A program made the translations under genes and the position numbers. DNA of 35,463 bases from Entrophospora sp. SA101. Its lineage: Eukaryota > Glomeromycota > Glomeromycetes > Entrophosporales > Entrophosporaceae. Below are positions 9,583 through 20,592 of the stretch, piece by piece; the stretch's first letter is position 1; the number at the start of each line of letters is the position of its first letter. Location of the stretch: positions 1-35,463 of the forward strand of contig CAUDNR010000286.1 of the NCBI GenBank assembly GCA_958430865.1. Direction: 5' to 3'. The notes under the pieces were generated by a model. That model was not told the DNA's origin, searched no databases, and saw only the letters and a program-made list of their open reading frames with translations.

Positions 9583-9975
9583 TTGGTGGTTAATCAAAAA
9601 ATAATAGATAAATTAGCTTTGTTCTTTAATCCAATGAAGCAGTTAAAAATTTCGGAGCATTATGATACTGAATGGGTAAACAAAATAAGCCACCAACTTG
9701 CTAATGATAAAAATAGTGATAATGGTGAAGAAGATTTCATATATAAAGAAGTTTGTATAAGACTTGTTAAAATCTAATGTTGATTTAGTAAATTTTATGG
9801 TTCGGATATTGATGAACCCGAAGAAATGAAATTAACAAGTATCTGTTTTCAAAGATTTGATTTAGACATTTTAGAATGACGGGAACCATATCAAAATCAA
9901 TATTATGTTCCAGTGCACATAGTGAAAGGAAGTTCAGTGCAGCTTGTTTTAACAATAGATGAAATCTAATCAAAT
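9583..9975 (+). pseudogene. Probable hAT-family transposase relic
   Basis: The frame 9583-9777 includes LALFFNPMKQLK, resembling the hAT block before the dimerisation domain. Around 9865-9925 one frame reads DILE-stop-REPYQNQYY and a neighbouring frame reads SSAHSERKFSAACFNNR before a TGA. The S-x-x-S-E-R-x-F-S-A core is the signature of the hAT C-terminal dimerisation domain. Stops and at least one frameshift separate these blocks, so the copy is dead. Terminal inverted repeats and a target-site duplication were not found. The identification rests mainly on the SER-x-FSA block. Confidence 0.5.
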
Positions 9976-11739
9976 TTAAATCCAACAAAATTTGATTAAA
10001 ATTTATATAAAACCCCATTTTCTAATATATGTGCCTATTCCGGGATTGAATAAGGTTTTGGGTAATTAATACTGTGAAATTTTTTTGGGCATGGGTTGGA
10101 ATGTCATTCAATGGGGGAAATAGGACAAAATGAAACATTGGAAAAAAATATTTTAGAATGGAATAAAGATAGTTCCATCAGTTGGATTCAGCTAAATATA
10201 TGGAATAAAAAAATTCATATAAATATGTTTTTTGATAAAGAAGCATAAAAAAGAAATTCTTATGGCAACCTAGATTTTTTTCAAAAAGATCCAAGTGAAA
10301 GAATTTGAAAATGAAATGTTTAATTACTAGTCGGATTATATCAAAAGCAATAATATTCCAATATGATTTTGAATTATTCATTTGTGAATTTCAAACATGG
10401 TTTTTCAAGAATTGTTTTTGAAAAGTGCTATAACAAACCATAGTTATAATTAAAATTAAAGAAATAGTTGAATTAGTATGTGGTTGCAATCCTGTTTGTT
10501 GGAAAGTAAAAAAAAAATCTCCAAATGAAAGGTATTTTTAAAGCTCTGAACAAATCAATGAAATTTGAATCGAATTACCTAATTTTTGTTTCGTTTCATA
10601 CAAAACTATCGGATATATAAATAAATTAGCATGGTTCTCTTTGGTTTGGATTCGAATCAATATACACAAAATCTAATAAATAAATTAATTAATTCAAATG
10701 AAAATTGTTTTGCGAATCTTGTTTCAATGAATTATAATTAAAACTCGTTGAAATGACTATGTCAAAATAGTTATTGATTGAACATATATAATAATACAGA
10801 AAGAAGAACTTTCCCATACCTAAATGATACGGAGTAGAGATTCACAATAACGCAATTTTGACCATCCCTATATGTAACTCTTAGAAACCTTAACTGTTAA
10901 AGTTTCAAAACTCCATTGAAACATAAATCTTTTTTCATTTTTACGTTATGGTTCTTTTTATTGTCCTGACAAAAAATATCCCGCGCTGGTTTTCATAAAT
11001 TTGGGTGCGGGAAAGCGTATTCTCCTGTATTAGTATTAGTATGTATTTCTCATCAAAATGCATTCCATATCAAAAATACATTTTATATCAATATAAAAAT
11101 CTGGACCCACTTTTTTTGAATATGGCTCGATTCAATTCATTCGGAGCCTTGGCTATACGTGTTAAATAATCAGCATTAACCGAAAGACCACTTTAACATT
11201 TATAAGAATCAAAAGTTTATTGTAATTATAATTTAGCTTTAAGAAATAAAAATAAAGTTAAAAATAAAGATGATAAATAATTATAAGCATAATAGAAATT
11301 CGATTATATCAGAAATGTGATGATCATTTGTGATATATGCAAATTTATATTGTGCTACAATTAATTTCAATTATTTTAAAGTACTTGAGTTACGTTAAAA
11401 TGCACAAAAGTAGTTAATAGGTAACATGACTTTTTAAGCAATATTGCAAAAAAAAATTATACGATTATTATCTTTAATATATACTCTTTCATTTAAAAAA
11501 ATAAGATGCAATTAGATGCAATTCAATGAATAGGTTACATATGAAGTAAAATTTACATTTTTTTAACAAAGTGCTTCGTATACAAAGGTAAAAAAAATTT
11601 TATTATTATTATATAAAATAAATAATTGAGTAAAACATAATAATACATGTTGGATAGAATGATAAGTTAAATAATAATATGAATCAGATATAAATGAAAT
11701 AAACAATAATATAATTTACTATTTATATAATAATATATT
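9976..11739. other. AT-rich spacer, no recognisable gene
   Basis: No convincing coding frame was seen on either strand. A small hairpin of CCCGC and GCGGG lies at about 10980-11015. A stretch at 11219-11287 resembles 5050-5105 (a shared TATAATTTRGCTTTAAGAAA core followed by A-rich sequence) and may be a short dispersed repeat. The right end is the 3' flank of the reverse-strand THAP/RING gene. Confidence 0.4.
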
Positions 11740-14535
11740 TTACCATTCATTTACTAATTCAATTTTTCTATTTAAATCAATGTCCAAATTTATTTCAGGC
11801 ATGACTATATCTTCTTCTTGATCTTCTTCATAACTCTCTTCTTCAATGTCTTCACTTGTTAAAATGTCACCACCTTCATTTAATCTTTCAAGGAATGAGT
11901 CAACATTTTTGAATATCCCTTTTTTGTAATATTCTTCACAATGTTTACACACATTTTTCCAACTTTGATAACATTCATAATGATATCCGTGACCACATAT
12001 CAATACATTTACATTTAGGTTTCCTAAAACTTGTTTACATTTATCACACAAATTAGGCTTTGGAGGAAAAGATGTATGATAGCCTGTTGGAAAGAATCTT
12101 ATATCAACAGTTTTATTTAGAGCTTCCAATTTGTAAGTTTTAAAATTTTTTTTTGGTTGTCTATCTTTATCTTTATTTTTTTCAAGGTTTAAATAAATCA
12201 AGTGGAAATGATCTAATAAAAATATACTGGTTCTATTTGTTAATTCATCCAGGACTGGCTCAGTATATGGATACTTACGATAATTTTTAAATGAGTTGAT
12301 TGTTGTTTGATCATGAAGATCAAGAACATAAGCTTCATTAATTATAGCTTCTGCTGAATCTAAGGAGGTTGTGTTGGCTCTTATCTGGCTATGTATGTTT
12401 TCAACATAATAATCATTAAAATTTACAAGGTATTTTTCAATTGATTCACTAAATGGATGAGAATTCTCTTTCCAATAAAAATAGTCCGATAAGAAGGCTA
12501 AAGGTGCTTTATTATAATTTTTTCTTTTCCATCTTAAAGCAAAGGTCCAAATTCGAAAGAGTGTTTCTAAATATTCATTAAATGAACCTGACCTGAACAG
12601 AACAGCATAAACATCCAATGTGGAAGGAATAATATTATCTAACAGGTCTATCATCATCCTGTATTCTATATCCTTACAGTTGTTAGGGAATTTATTTAAT
12701 ATTACATGTGATATTTTTTTCCATCCTCTATTTAAAAGATCTAACAAAAAGTTTATTCTCCAAGGTTGAGGCTTTTCAGCCAAAATTTTTTTTGGTCCAA
12801 AAAGAGAATGGTACATCTTATTGAAAAGCTCCCAGTAAACTAAAATTACTTGCTCTCTTGAATTTAACGAAACATGTAAAGGACCAATTAAGGGTATAAA
12901 ATTTCTAATAATAATATTATTAGAATTTTGATTTCTGATATTGGTTATGGCTTTTCTAATAAATAATTGTCCAGGCCAATCAGCTGAAACAGGTATGACA
13001 TTATTTATTAAATATCTAGAAATACTTTCTATTCTACTTATTGATAACAGAACATCCACATAGTCATCTAATGAATGTAGATTTTTCTGTTGGAATTGAA
13101 CTATTCTTGTTTCACTCATGGATCTGTCTTGTTTCCTTTCAGCAATTAAAGGATTATAAAAATGAATAGAAAGTAATTCAGTTCTATTGGACTCTAATGA
13201 TTGTTGTAAGTTTGAAGAGGTCCACCTTATTTTTCTATCATTATAACTTTGATCAAATACTCCTTTGAAATTATTCATTAATTGGAAATTTATTCTATAA
13301 GCTTCAATATTGTTGGAATTGAATATGGATATTCCATTATAAATTTCAGGAATTGGGCCACATTCAATTTTTTTTGACACAACAGTTGCCATATGGTTGA
13401 CAGTGGAGAGTGAAGTAGAATTAGGCTGTCTCCAGCCATGTATAGAGTGGTAATCATCAACATTAAAACAAAACAAATTATTCATCTAAAATTTTTATAT
13501 ACATGATAAGTATTTTAGAAATTAAATATAATTATTAATTGGGTTGTTTATTACTTACATTTTCATGAAAATATTCATTAATTTTTTTTGGATGATCACT
13601 TGCTAATTGTTTTTTATAATTCTCAATAGTTTTGTAGCTGGTTGTAATCCCAATTCTAGACAAAGTGTCTATTGCAGTACAACTTGTTCCTGCAGCAACA
13701 AGATATAAACCAATATCAAGTTTTACAGAATTTATGAATTTATTACGTAGACCTGCCAGCAAATAACAAAATGCTACAATTGATCTTTTAGCATCATCTT
13801 TATTTTTTTCTTTTCTTCCACTTGGAATAATTGCTTCAACCATTTCATTAAAAAAACCTTCTAATCTTTCATCCTGTTGTGTTATCATATCAGAAAATTC
13901 CTCAGGATCCAATTTGATATTATTTTTTAATTTTCTTTGCTGATTGTAAAGGATCTTGCTTAAAATTTCAAATTTTGATACAAAGGTAGGATCATTTTCT
14001 ATTTAATAAATAAATTATTAAATTATTATTTAAATTAATCAACATTTAAAAAAAAATAAATAGATAAATTACCACTATTGATTTCACTATCAAAACTAGA
14101 ATCTTCATTTTCCTCCACGTAATAGAGTTGATTTTCAAGCTGGAATTTCATTTGTTCTATATTTTTGACTAATAATGAAAAATCTTCCCTTGACATAATA
14201 ACATTTTCATTGGTATAATTAACTTTAATATCTGGCCACTCCAATTCATTAGTAGACATATTAATTAATTGGCTAGATGAAGATCCACTATATGAATCAT
14301 CAGTTCTTTGAAAATTTGATTCACTAGAATTTTTGTTTCTGTTATTTCTATCAGGCTCAACTATATCCAGGTAATGTTTAGAGCATAATTGGTCACCCTC
14401 TTTTATAAAGTTATATTTATTTTCTAAATCTTTAAATCTTATTTTCTCAATAGTATAACAAGTCATTTTGTAAAATCTATTAGTTCCTTCACAACTGGTT
14501 ATTGTACATGGTCCTATATTCTTTGCTCTTGGCAT
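11740..14535 (-). CDS. THAP-like C2CH finger / transposase-like core / RING-H2 protein
   Basis: Exons are 14535-14073, 13998-13559 and 13485-11740, totalling 2649 nt (882 aa), with phase 1 and phase 0 introns and standard donors (GTAATT, GTAAGT). Residues 10-54 have C-x4-C-x35-C-x2-H spacing, the pattern of THAP DNA-binding fingers. After a Ser/Asn-rich linker, residues about 190-680 resemble, from memory, the transposase-like DUF6589/KDZ-type proteins abundant in fungal genomes: LRNKFINSVKLDIGLYL, then FNVDDYHSIHGWR, SADWPGQ and GPLHVSLN blocks. Candidate acidic triad residues are Asp311/312, Asp470 and Glu663 (inference). Residues 781-817 form C-x2-C-x13-C-x-H-x2-H-x2-C-x7-C-x2-C, a RING-H2 finger typical of E3 ubiquitin ligases. 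An acidic tail follows (849-861). All frames are open, with no flanking inverted repeats seen, so it looks like a host or domesticated gene. A live element cannot be excluded. Confidence 0.8.
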
Positions 14536-15651
14536 AGTTATAATATTAATATAACAAATTTTAGATGTTACGCGATCCCGATTGTTATTTTAAAATAAAT
14601 AATTGGATTGGTTATTTTTTTAAATGATTTATTTGATGAAATTTAATTAATTTATTTGAACTTGAAATTTCTACAGGATTTATATATTTGAGTTTTTTAT
14701 TTATTAAATATAAAAAAATTTACATCAAATAAGTCTTTTATACATTATGTATGTGAAAAAAAAAGAAAACTTATTTAACAAAGAGTTTGACATGCAAAAA
14801 GAATCAAATTTTAATTTTAACAAACAATCTTTGTAAAAAAAAAAGGAATTAGATTCTGATTTATTATTATACAAAAATGGCAATATTTTATTGTATGCTT
14901 GCTTGGAACCAAGAACGAAAAATGGCCTTTGTACTAATCGCAAGTTTCATAAAATTATGTAACACGAAAATCATATACTGAAATGGAAATGTGATAATTG
15001 CAAATGTCGATCAAAATAGAATTTCTACTATGCTATTCCACTATGCTTTTCACATATAGAAAATCAATTGATGCGACATGTCCTGTGACTATTACTATTA
15101 TCGATAGAATTTTGGAATCGGGAACTTCCCGTTATCTACTATTTAAGTTTATTATTATTATGCTTTTTAGATAAACAGCAATTCACATACGGGGGAAAAT
15201 TTTTTTAACACCAATCTTTTAGAATTCTTTGCCTTTGATGAAACAATTATTAGTTTCTCTATTTTCATTGTTTGTACAATGTCGTCATCATTTAACATTA
15301 ATATTAACATTATCACAACTACCAAAACATTTTGTTGTGAATCATCATCATTGTTATTCTTTACCGAAAAAAAAAACAGGGAAATATATTTTTTAAAAAA
15401 TCAAATTAAGAAAAATTTATAATAAATCGGAAATTCCTCCCGATATTACTATTTTTCATTCCACGCTTCGCACCCTGGGCGTTTAGGAATGTTTTAAACA
15501 AAATTAAAATGGAATTGTTAATTTTCTTTTGGAAATGAATTACCTAATTTATTATCATTTATGTAAAATAAATGTGACAATGTAATAGATAACGTTTTGA
15601 ATAAGTTATAAATAAGCTTTTTTTCACCATTATCTTAAAAAAATATTAAAT
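14536..15651. other. Divergent intergenic spacer
   Basis: This 1.1-kb stretch lies between the 5' ends of the reverse-strand THAP/RING gene and the forward-strand kinase and should carry both promoters. A perfect 13-bp palindrome, CGGGAACTTCCCG, lies near 15119-15131. No gene or RNA was recognised. Confidence 0.45.
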
Positions 15652-16273
15652 ATGAAATTTATTAAACTCTGTAAAAAGATTTCTTTTTCTAAATTAAAAG
15701 AAAATAAAGAAAAAAATAACAATAAAGAAAATAACAATAAAAAAATTGAAATTGAAAGGTTAACTATAATAAGTGGAAATAGAGAACTCGCCAAATTCCT
15801 TTCCAAATCTAAAGATGACAATTATATTGGATGGGTTCCTTTTAATGAATTCAAAAATGTTGAATATTTGGCTGAGGGTGGCTTTGGAGTAGTTTATAAA
15901 GCAACTTGGAACTCTAATGTGAAAGTTGTACTAAAGAAATTGTATAATTCTAAAAATAATGTTATAAAAATTTTAAATGAGGTAGAATTATTATTATATG
16001 TTTTATTTGCTTGTTTTGTTTTCTAAGGAAAAAATTAACACTCCTTTTATTTTTATTTAAATAATAGCTGGAATCATATTGTAAAGTTAACAGTAATTGT
16101 ATTAATGATTGTTACGGAATTACCAAAGATCCAGATACAAGTGAATATATATTAGTATTTCAATATCTTGAGAATGGTGATTTACATAATTATTTGTTAA
16201 AATATTTTAAAGAAATTACATGGAAGTATAAATTGAAATCACTTAGAAATATTTTAGAAGGGTAAATTTTCAA

Positions 16274-16326
<53 letters not shown>

Positions 16327-17034
16327 GATTATTATTATTATTATTATTATTATTTTACAATTACTAATACTACTACTTCCATTAATAGAATATTGCATAT
16401 TCATTTAGCAGATTATGTTCATCGAGATCTACACAGTGGTAATATTTTAATTGGTTATCGTGGAACTTTTATAGGAGATTTGGGATTATGTCAGCCAAGC
16501 CACAAGAACAATAATTACTATTCAAATAATGACATTTCAAAAGAAATCATTGGAGTGCTTCCATACATTCCACCTGAAGTATTATTAGGAATGCCGTATA
16601 CAAAAAAATCAGACGTTTATAGTATCGGAATGATCATGTGGGAATTTACCACTGGTAAAAAACCATTTTATGACAGACCACACGATGGGGTTCTTATATT
16701 AGATATTTGTAACGGGGAAAGGCCCCAGATAACTGAGGATACGCCTAGGAGTTATGCGGAAGTAATGAAAATGTGTTGGGATTCTAATCCGGAGAATAGG
16801 CCAACTGTTGGAGAAATTTATAAATATTTGAATAAATATCAAAATTTTAATGATCTCTCAGATTATGAAAAACAAAGCATTGAACTGGCTGAAGCAAAAA
16901 GACGTGAAATAATCCAAACTGAAAAATATTTATTAGAGGAACTAAGCTATAAACACCATCTTGGTGCAATCTATACAAGTAGACCGTTAGATAATTTAAT
17001 AAAACAATCTTTAAATTATAGCACCTTTAGTTAA
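15652..17034 (+). CDS. TKL-like protein kinase with canonical HRD (intact)
   Basis: Exons are 15652-15981, 16068-16261 and 16389-17034, totalling 1170 nt (389 aa). Intron 1 falls at phase 0 right after helix-C Glu110. Intron 2 (phase 2) is swollen by an ATT microsatellite. The N-terminus is short, Lys/Asn-rich and lacks the Cys-pair motif of its relatives. Kinase features are IGWVPFNEF, Gly loop AEGGFGVV (about 74-81), Lys95 in VVLK, HRDLHSGN (186-193), DLG 205-207, PPEVL in place of APE, KSDVYSIGMIMWEF and CWDSNPENRP. All catalytic residues are present, so it is likely active. The C-terminal tail is helical and charged (YEKQSIELAEAKRREIIQ) and ends with AIYTSRPLDNLI. The substrate is unknown. 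The family is TKL-like, and specificity (Ser/Thr) is inferred from the family. Confidence 0.88.
16273..16354 (+). repeat. (ATT)n microsatellite inside kinase intron 2
   Basis: Roughly 25 ATT units, interrupted once by ATG, fill most of the 127-bp intron at 16262-16388. Length variation here would not alter the protein unless splicing is affected. Confidence 0.85.
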
Positions 17035-19199
17035 CCCTAAATGTATATAAAATATTATTAATTAAAATAATGGATTTCTATGTAAATATTTTATTAATAT
17101 TAATTTAGATTATTAGATTATTATAACATTTTTATTTTTCTGTGAAAAATAAAAATTTTCGTCACATATATTATTAATATTAAATTAAATAAAACAAGTT
17201 TTATATAAAATGATATACATCGTGTTATGAACTATCCTTCTGTTGTGTATGATCTGAACCCATGCCTTAAGATGCATCCTTTTTTAAGAATCCGGCGTAA
17301 TTAACATTTGAAAAAATTTAATTCAATCAGATTTTTACATAAAATAGATCGGCGAGATTGTCATTGTCTACCTTGCTACATACAACATCCTCGCCGTTTA
17401 CATCCTTGATACAAGACAAATTAGAAGACTTTTTTTTTTATTTAAAAAGGAAAATTTTGAGAGATTGTTAAAAATTAGTTTTCAAACAAAATAATTAACA
17501 ATGTGATTACATTATTATATATTGTTTAAAAGAAAAGGGATTTATCGATGAAAAAAATTCATTCGTTATATTGTTTAATCATCTAATATTAGTACCAATT
17601 AATATTTTGAAAAAAAAGATTATCATCCATTACTATGTTTTTATATCTTTTTATGTTCAATTGAAACTTTTTTAAATTGTAAAAGACGCATAAAAAACGG
17701 GAAACTGATACTAATCGCTGAAAATGAAGGAAGATCTTTTTATCTTGGTTTCACTAAAAAATAGAATCAACAACAACTTTTTTAAAGACACGGCATCAAA
17801 AAAAATATATTCAAACCAATCAAATTGTCACTTAATTTCATATTACTATATAAAAAAAATGATGAACGAACGAATTAAAAAAAAATCTGATATTATTTTT
17901 TTAATATTCTAAAAGCGAACATTTTTGAGCAGAAGCCTAATATAATATGCTACAGATAGTAATATACAAACAATATGGTGTCCGGTTAGCTGCATTTGCA
18001 GAAGTTACAGAAATCCAAAATAACCATATGATTTATGTAACTTGAATTGTGTTACAACTTTAAGTTCAAAAATGATGAATATTTATGTTAATATTGTAAT
18101 TTGGAAAGCAGAATTCATTTAAAAAAAAAACAAAGAGAATTAGAAGTATATTTCCAAGAAAAAAAAGAATGCATGCTTCTGTATCAGAAATATATATTAG
18201 TTCTCTAATTATTTTTTCTAATTAAAATAGTTTTCTTTTTGTAAAAATCTCATATTCCACAAAATTGAAACCTACTTGTCGGGGCGCTAATTATGCATCA
18301 ATAATAAAGTATTCGATAAAAGTTGTATATATATTAATATTGTTTTTTTTTGTGACACAGAAAGACATGACTTTCTATAAAGTAAAATGCGAGGAATAAT
18401 TTGATGGTTACAGCCAGAGTCCTGAATTGTTAGAGATTTTAAATGACAAACCCATTTTAATGTAAATTTTTGTGAAATGAAGCCAAATTCATATTACCGG
18501 TGAATGAAAGAGAATGGAGAATAAAAGTGAGATACAATTAATCTTTGAAGCATTGTAATTTAATAAATTATCATAATTATCATATATCTGCTTTAGTGTT
18601 ATTAACTCTATTATTATTTAAAAAATTTAATAATATACAGTATATTCATTAGGCATTATTAAAACCATAATTTACTTGATATTAATTCTGCTAAATTTTT
18701 TGACAAAAACTTCATATAATTAACCGGTCAAGGTTTTTTGGCCACCAGTTCCAATCTCTAATATTAACAAGCTAGTAAATGATTTTTTAAAATATAAAAG
18801 CTCACAACACACAAATATACAGTATATTCCAATGTCTTCTATTCAATTGTTTTTTTTATATTTTTCTTGTATGTGCCATTCATAGTAATCCTGGTCATAG
18901 TACGCATAATAAACCTTTGGTTTTTCCATCTTTAACTTTAATAGGAAACAACTTTTAGTCTTTGCTTGAAAAAAAAAAGAATAACTTCGGGTTTTCGTTT
19001 GAAAAAGCAGAGGAAAAATAATAAATAATTAAATAAAACTCTGTGATAGAATTCATTATTTTTATTAAATAAAATTAATCTTTAAATAAACATAGTCTTC
19101 ATTTTTCTTGCTTAAAGCGCATTGATAAAAGCAACAAGTGTAGTGCCTTGGTCAATTGCGTTTTATTTGTTTTAGTGAGCAAGCAAAGTCAGTACTAAT
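17035..19199. other. AT-rich intergenic region
   Basis: No coding gene was recognised. A 7-bp CGGCGAG/CTCGCCG inverted pair lies at about 17351-17395. Two identical 15-bp palindromes lie at 18632 and 18814 and are listed separately. A short frame at 17724-17912 is Lys/Ile-rich and has no family resemblance. Confidence 0.4.
18632..18828. repeat. Pair of identical 15-bp palindromes 182 bp apart
   Basis: AATATACAGTATATT, symmetric about its central A, occurs at 18632-18646 and again at 18814-18828. Outside the 15 bases the flanks share only a C. They could be ends of a small element, protein-binding sites, or chance in AT-rich DNA. Confidence 0.4.
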
Positions 19200-19550
19200 A
19201 GTGAGTGTTAATGAAGTATCATCAAAAGATTAATTGGAAATACTGATAGTATTGTTGTGATCGTAAACGTAAGGCTATTGACAAGTTACTTAAGTTGTTT
19301 TGTAAATAAACCAATGAGAGTTTGCAATCGGCCAATAAATATAAGACAAGGAAGGGCAAACGACTGAAATAAATCAATTACAAGTGAACAAAAAGAACTT
19401 TTACAAAACCAAGGGGCTTTGTAAAAGGCCATCTTTAATGATTTACAGTTATCTGGCTGGCACCATTCAGTGTGTTTACATATTAGTCTAGGTAGAACCA
19501 AAGTAAATTCGCAAACTAATTAATTGACAAGCACCGAATTATTGTAATCA
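19200..19550. repeat. Noncoding flank shared with 4665-4980
   Basis: This is the second arm of the segmental duplication described at 4665-4980: shared blocks in the same order with many substitutions and indels. It lies 3' of the degenerate kinase copy, as its partner lies 3' of the intact one. Confidence 0.7.
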
Positions 19551-19903
19551 TAATCAGCCGTACTTGTTAAATAAGCAAAATAATACTTTGCAACATCACC
19601 ATTTAGCAAGAATCAAAACTGTAAAAATTTTATTATAAAAAGATAAATAATAAATTTATAGTGGAGATTAAATTAAGTATTCATCAATTCTTTCTTTTAT
19701 TGCTAGAATCTAATGTTAATTAATTACTTAAAAACATAGTAATTTCCCAATTAATGTTAAAGAAGAGAGTTAAAATCAAGATTATTTAATGAACTATCGT
19801 TACTTGTACAACTTTTAAAGCTTCTAGATTTAACAATCTCTTCGTCTAATATTCTACTTGTATGATATTCATCTGGATGCAATTTGTGTGCTTGTTGTAA
19901 ATC

Positions 19904-20096
19904 ATCGCCACTAGTGTTGGTCGCCAAAACTATTTTGAAGAGGTGAAAGTCAAAACTAAAATTAAAAGTTATATGTCAAAACTAAATCAAAAGTCAATAG
20001 TCAAACATCAAAACTAGTTTCGACTTATGGCGAAACCTTTTGACTTTCGCACTGTTGCGAAACTCTCGAGTTTTGGAAACCAACACTAATCGCCAC
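19904..20096. mobile_element. Non-autonomous hAT-type MITE with perfect 8-bp target-site duplication
   Basis: The element is 19912-20088 (177 bp). Its ends are TAGTGTTGGTCGCCAAAAC and, on the opposite strand at the right end, TAGTGTTGGTTTCCAAAAC: 19-bp inverted repeats with two mismatches. Flanking 8-mers ATCGCCAC at 19904-19911 and 20089-20096 are identical. An 8-bp duplication with TAG-type ends is the hallmark of hAT transposition. Removing the element plus one 8-mer restores an uninterrupted reading frame in the kinase tail, which fixes the insertion site exactly. The interior holds GTCAAAACTA-like repeats and no coding capacity. Confidence 0.88.
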
Positions 20097-20592
20097 CACT
20101 GTTGCTACCATGGTTTTTGATTTTTATTAAACTATTATTCTTACTATTTTTCAAACTTTCAGTTGTAAGAATTTCTTCGCATTTTTTTATACCAAATTCA
20201 CAAGGCTCTTCGTTTATGGGTCTTTTTGATGAATCCACATTCCAACACCTCTGCATCATTTGCGCATAATCATCAGGCATTTCAGGTAATATTGGTGGTC
20301 GTAAACCTTCACATATATCAAAAATTAAACAATGATGTGAGCTCTATCATCACAAATGGTGAGTGACCTGCAAACATTTCCCACATTAACATCCCAACAC
20401 TATAGATATCAGATTCCTTGGTGTTCTTTTTGCCTCCAAGTAGCTCATGTGCAACATATGATACAATTCCATAAACTTTATCTGATGATTTTTCATCAAC
20501 TAGTCCACATAATCCCAAATCTGTAATAAAACAGCCACCTCCTTGCAATAATATATTACCACTATGTAAATCACAATGGATTAAATCTTTTT

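Noticed and set aside
15119..15131. CGGGAACTTCCCG palindrome as a regulatory site
   Set aside because: Single occurrence. No known factor or second copy supports a function.
17724..17912. 62-codon Lys/Ile/Asn-rich frame
   Set aside because: Composition is that expected of random AT-rich DNA.
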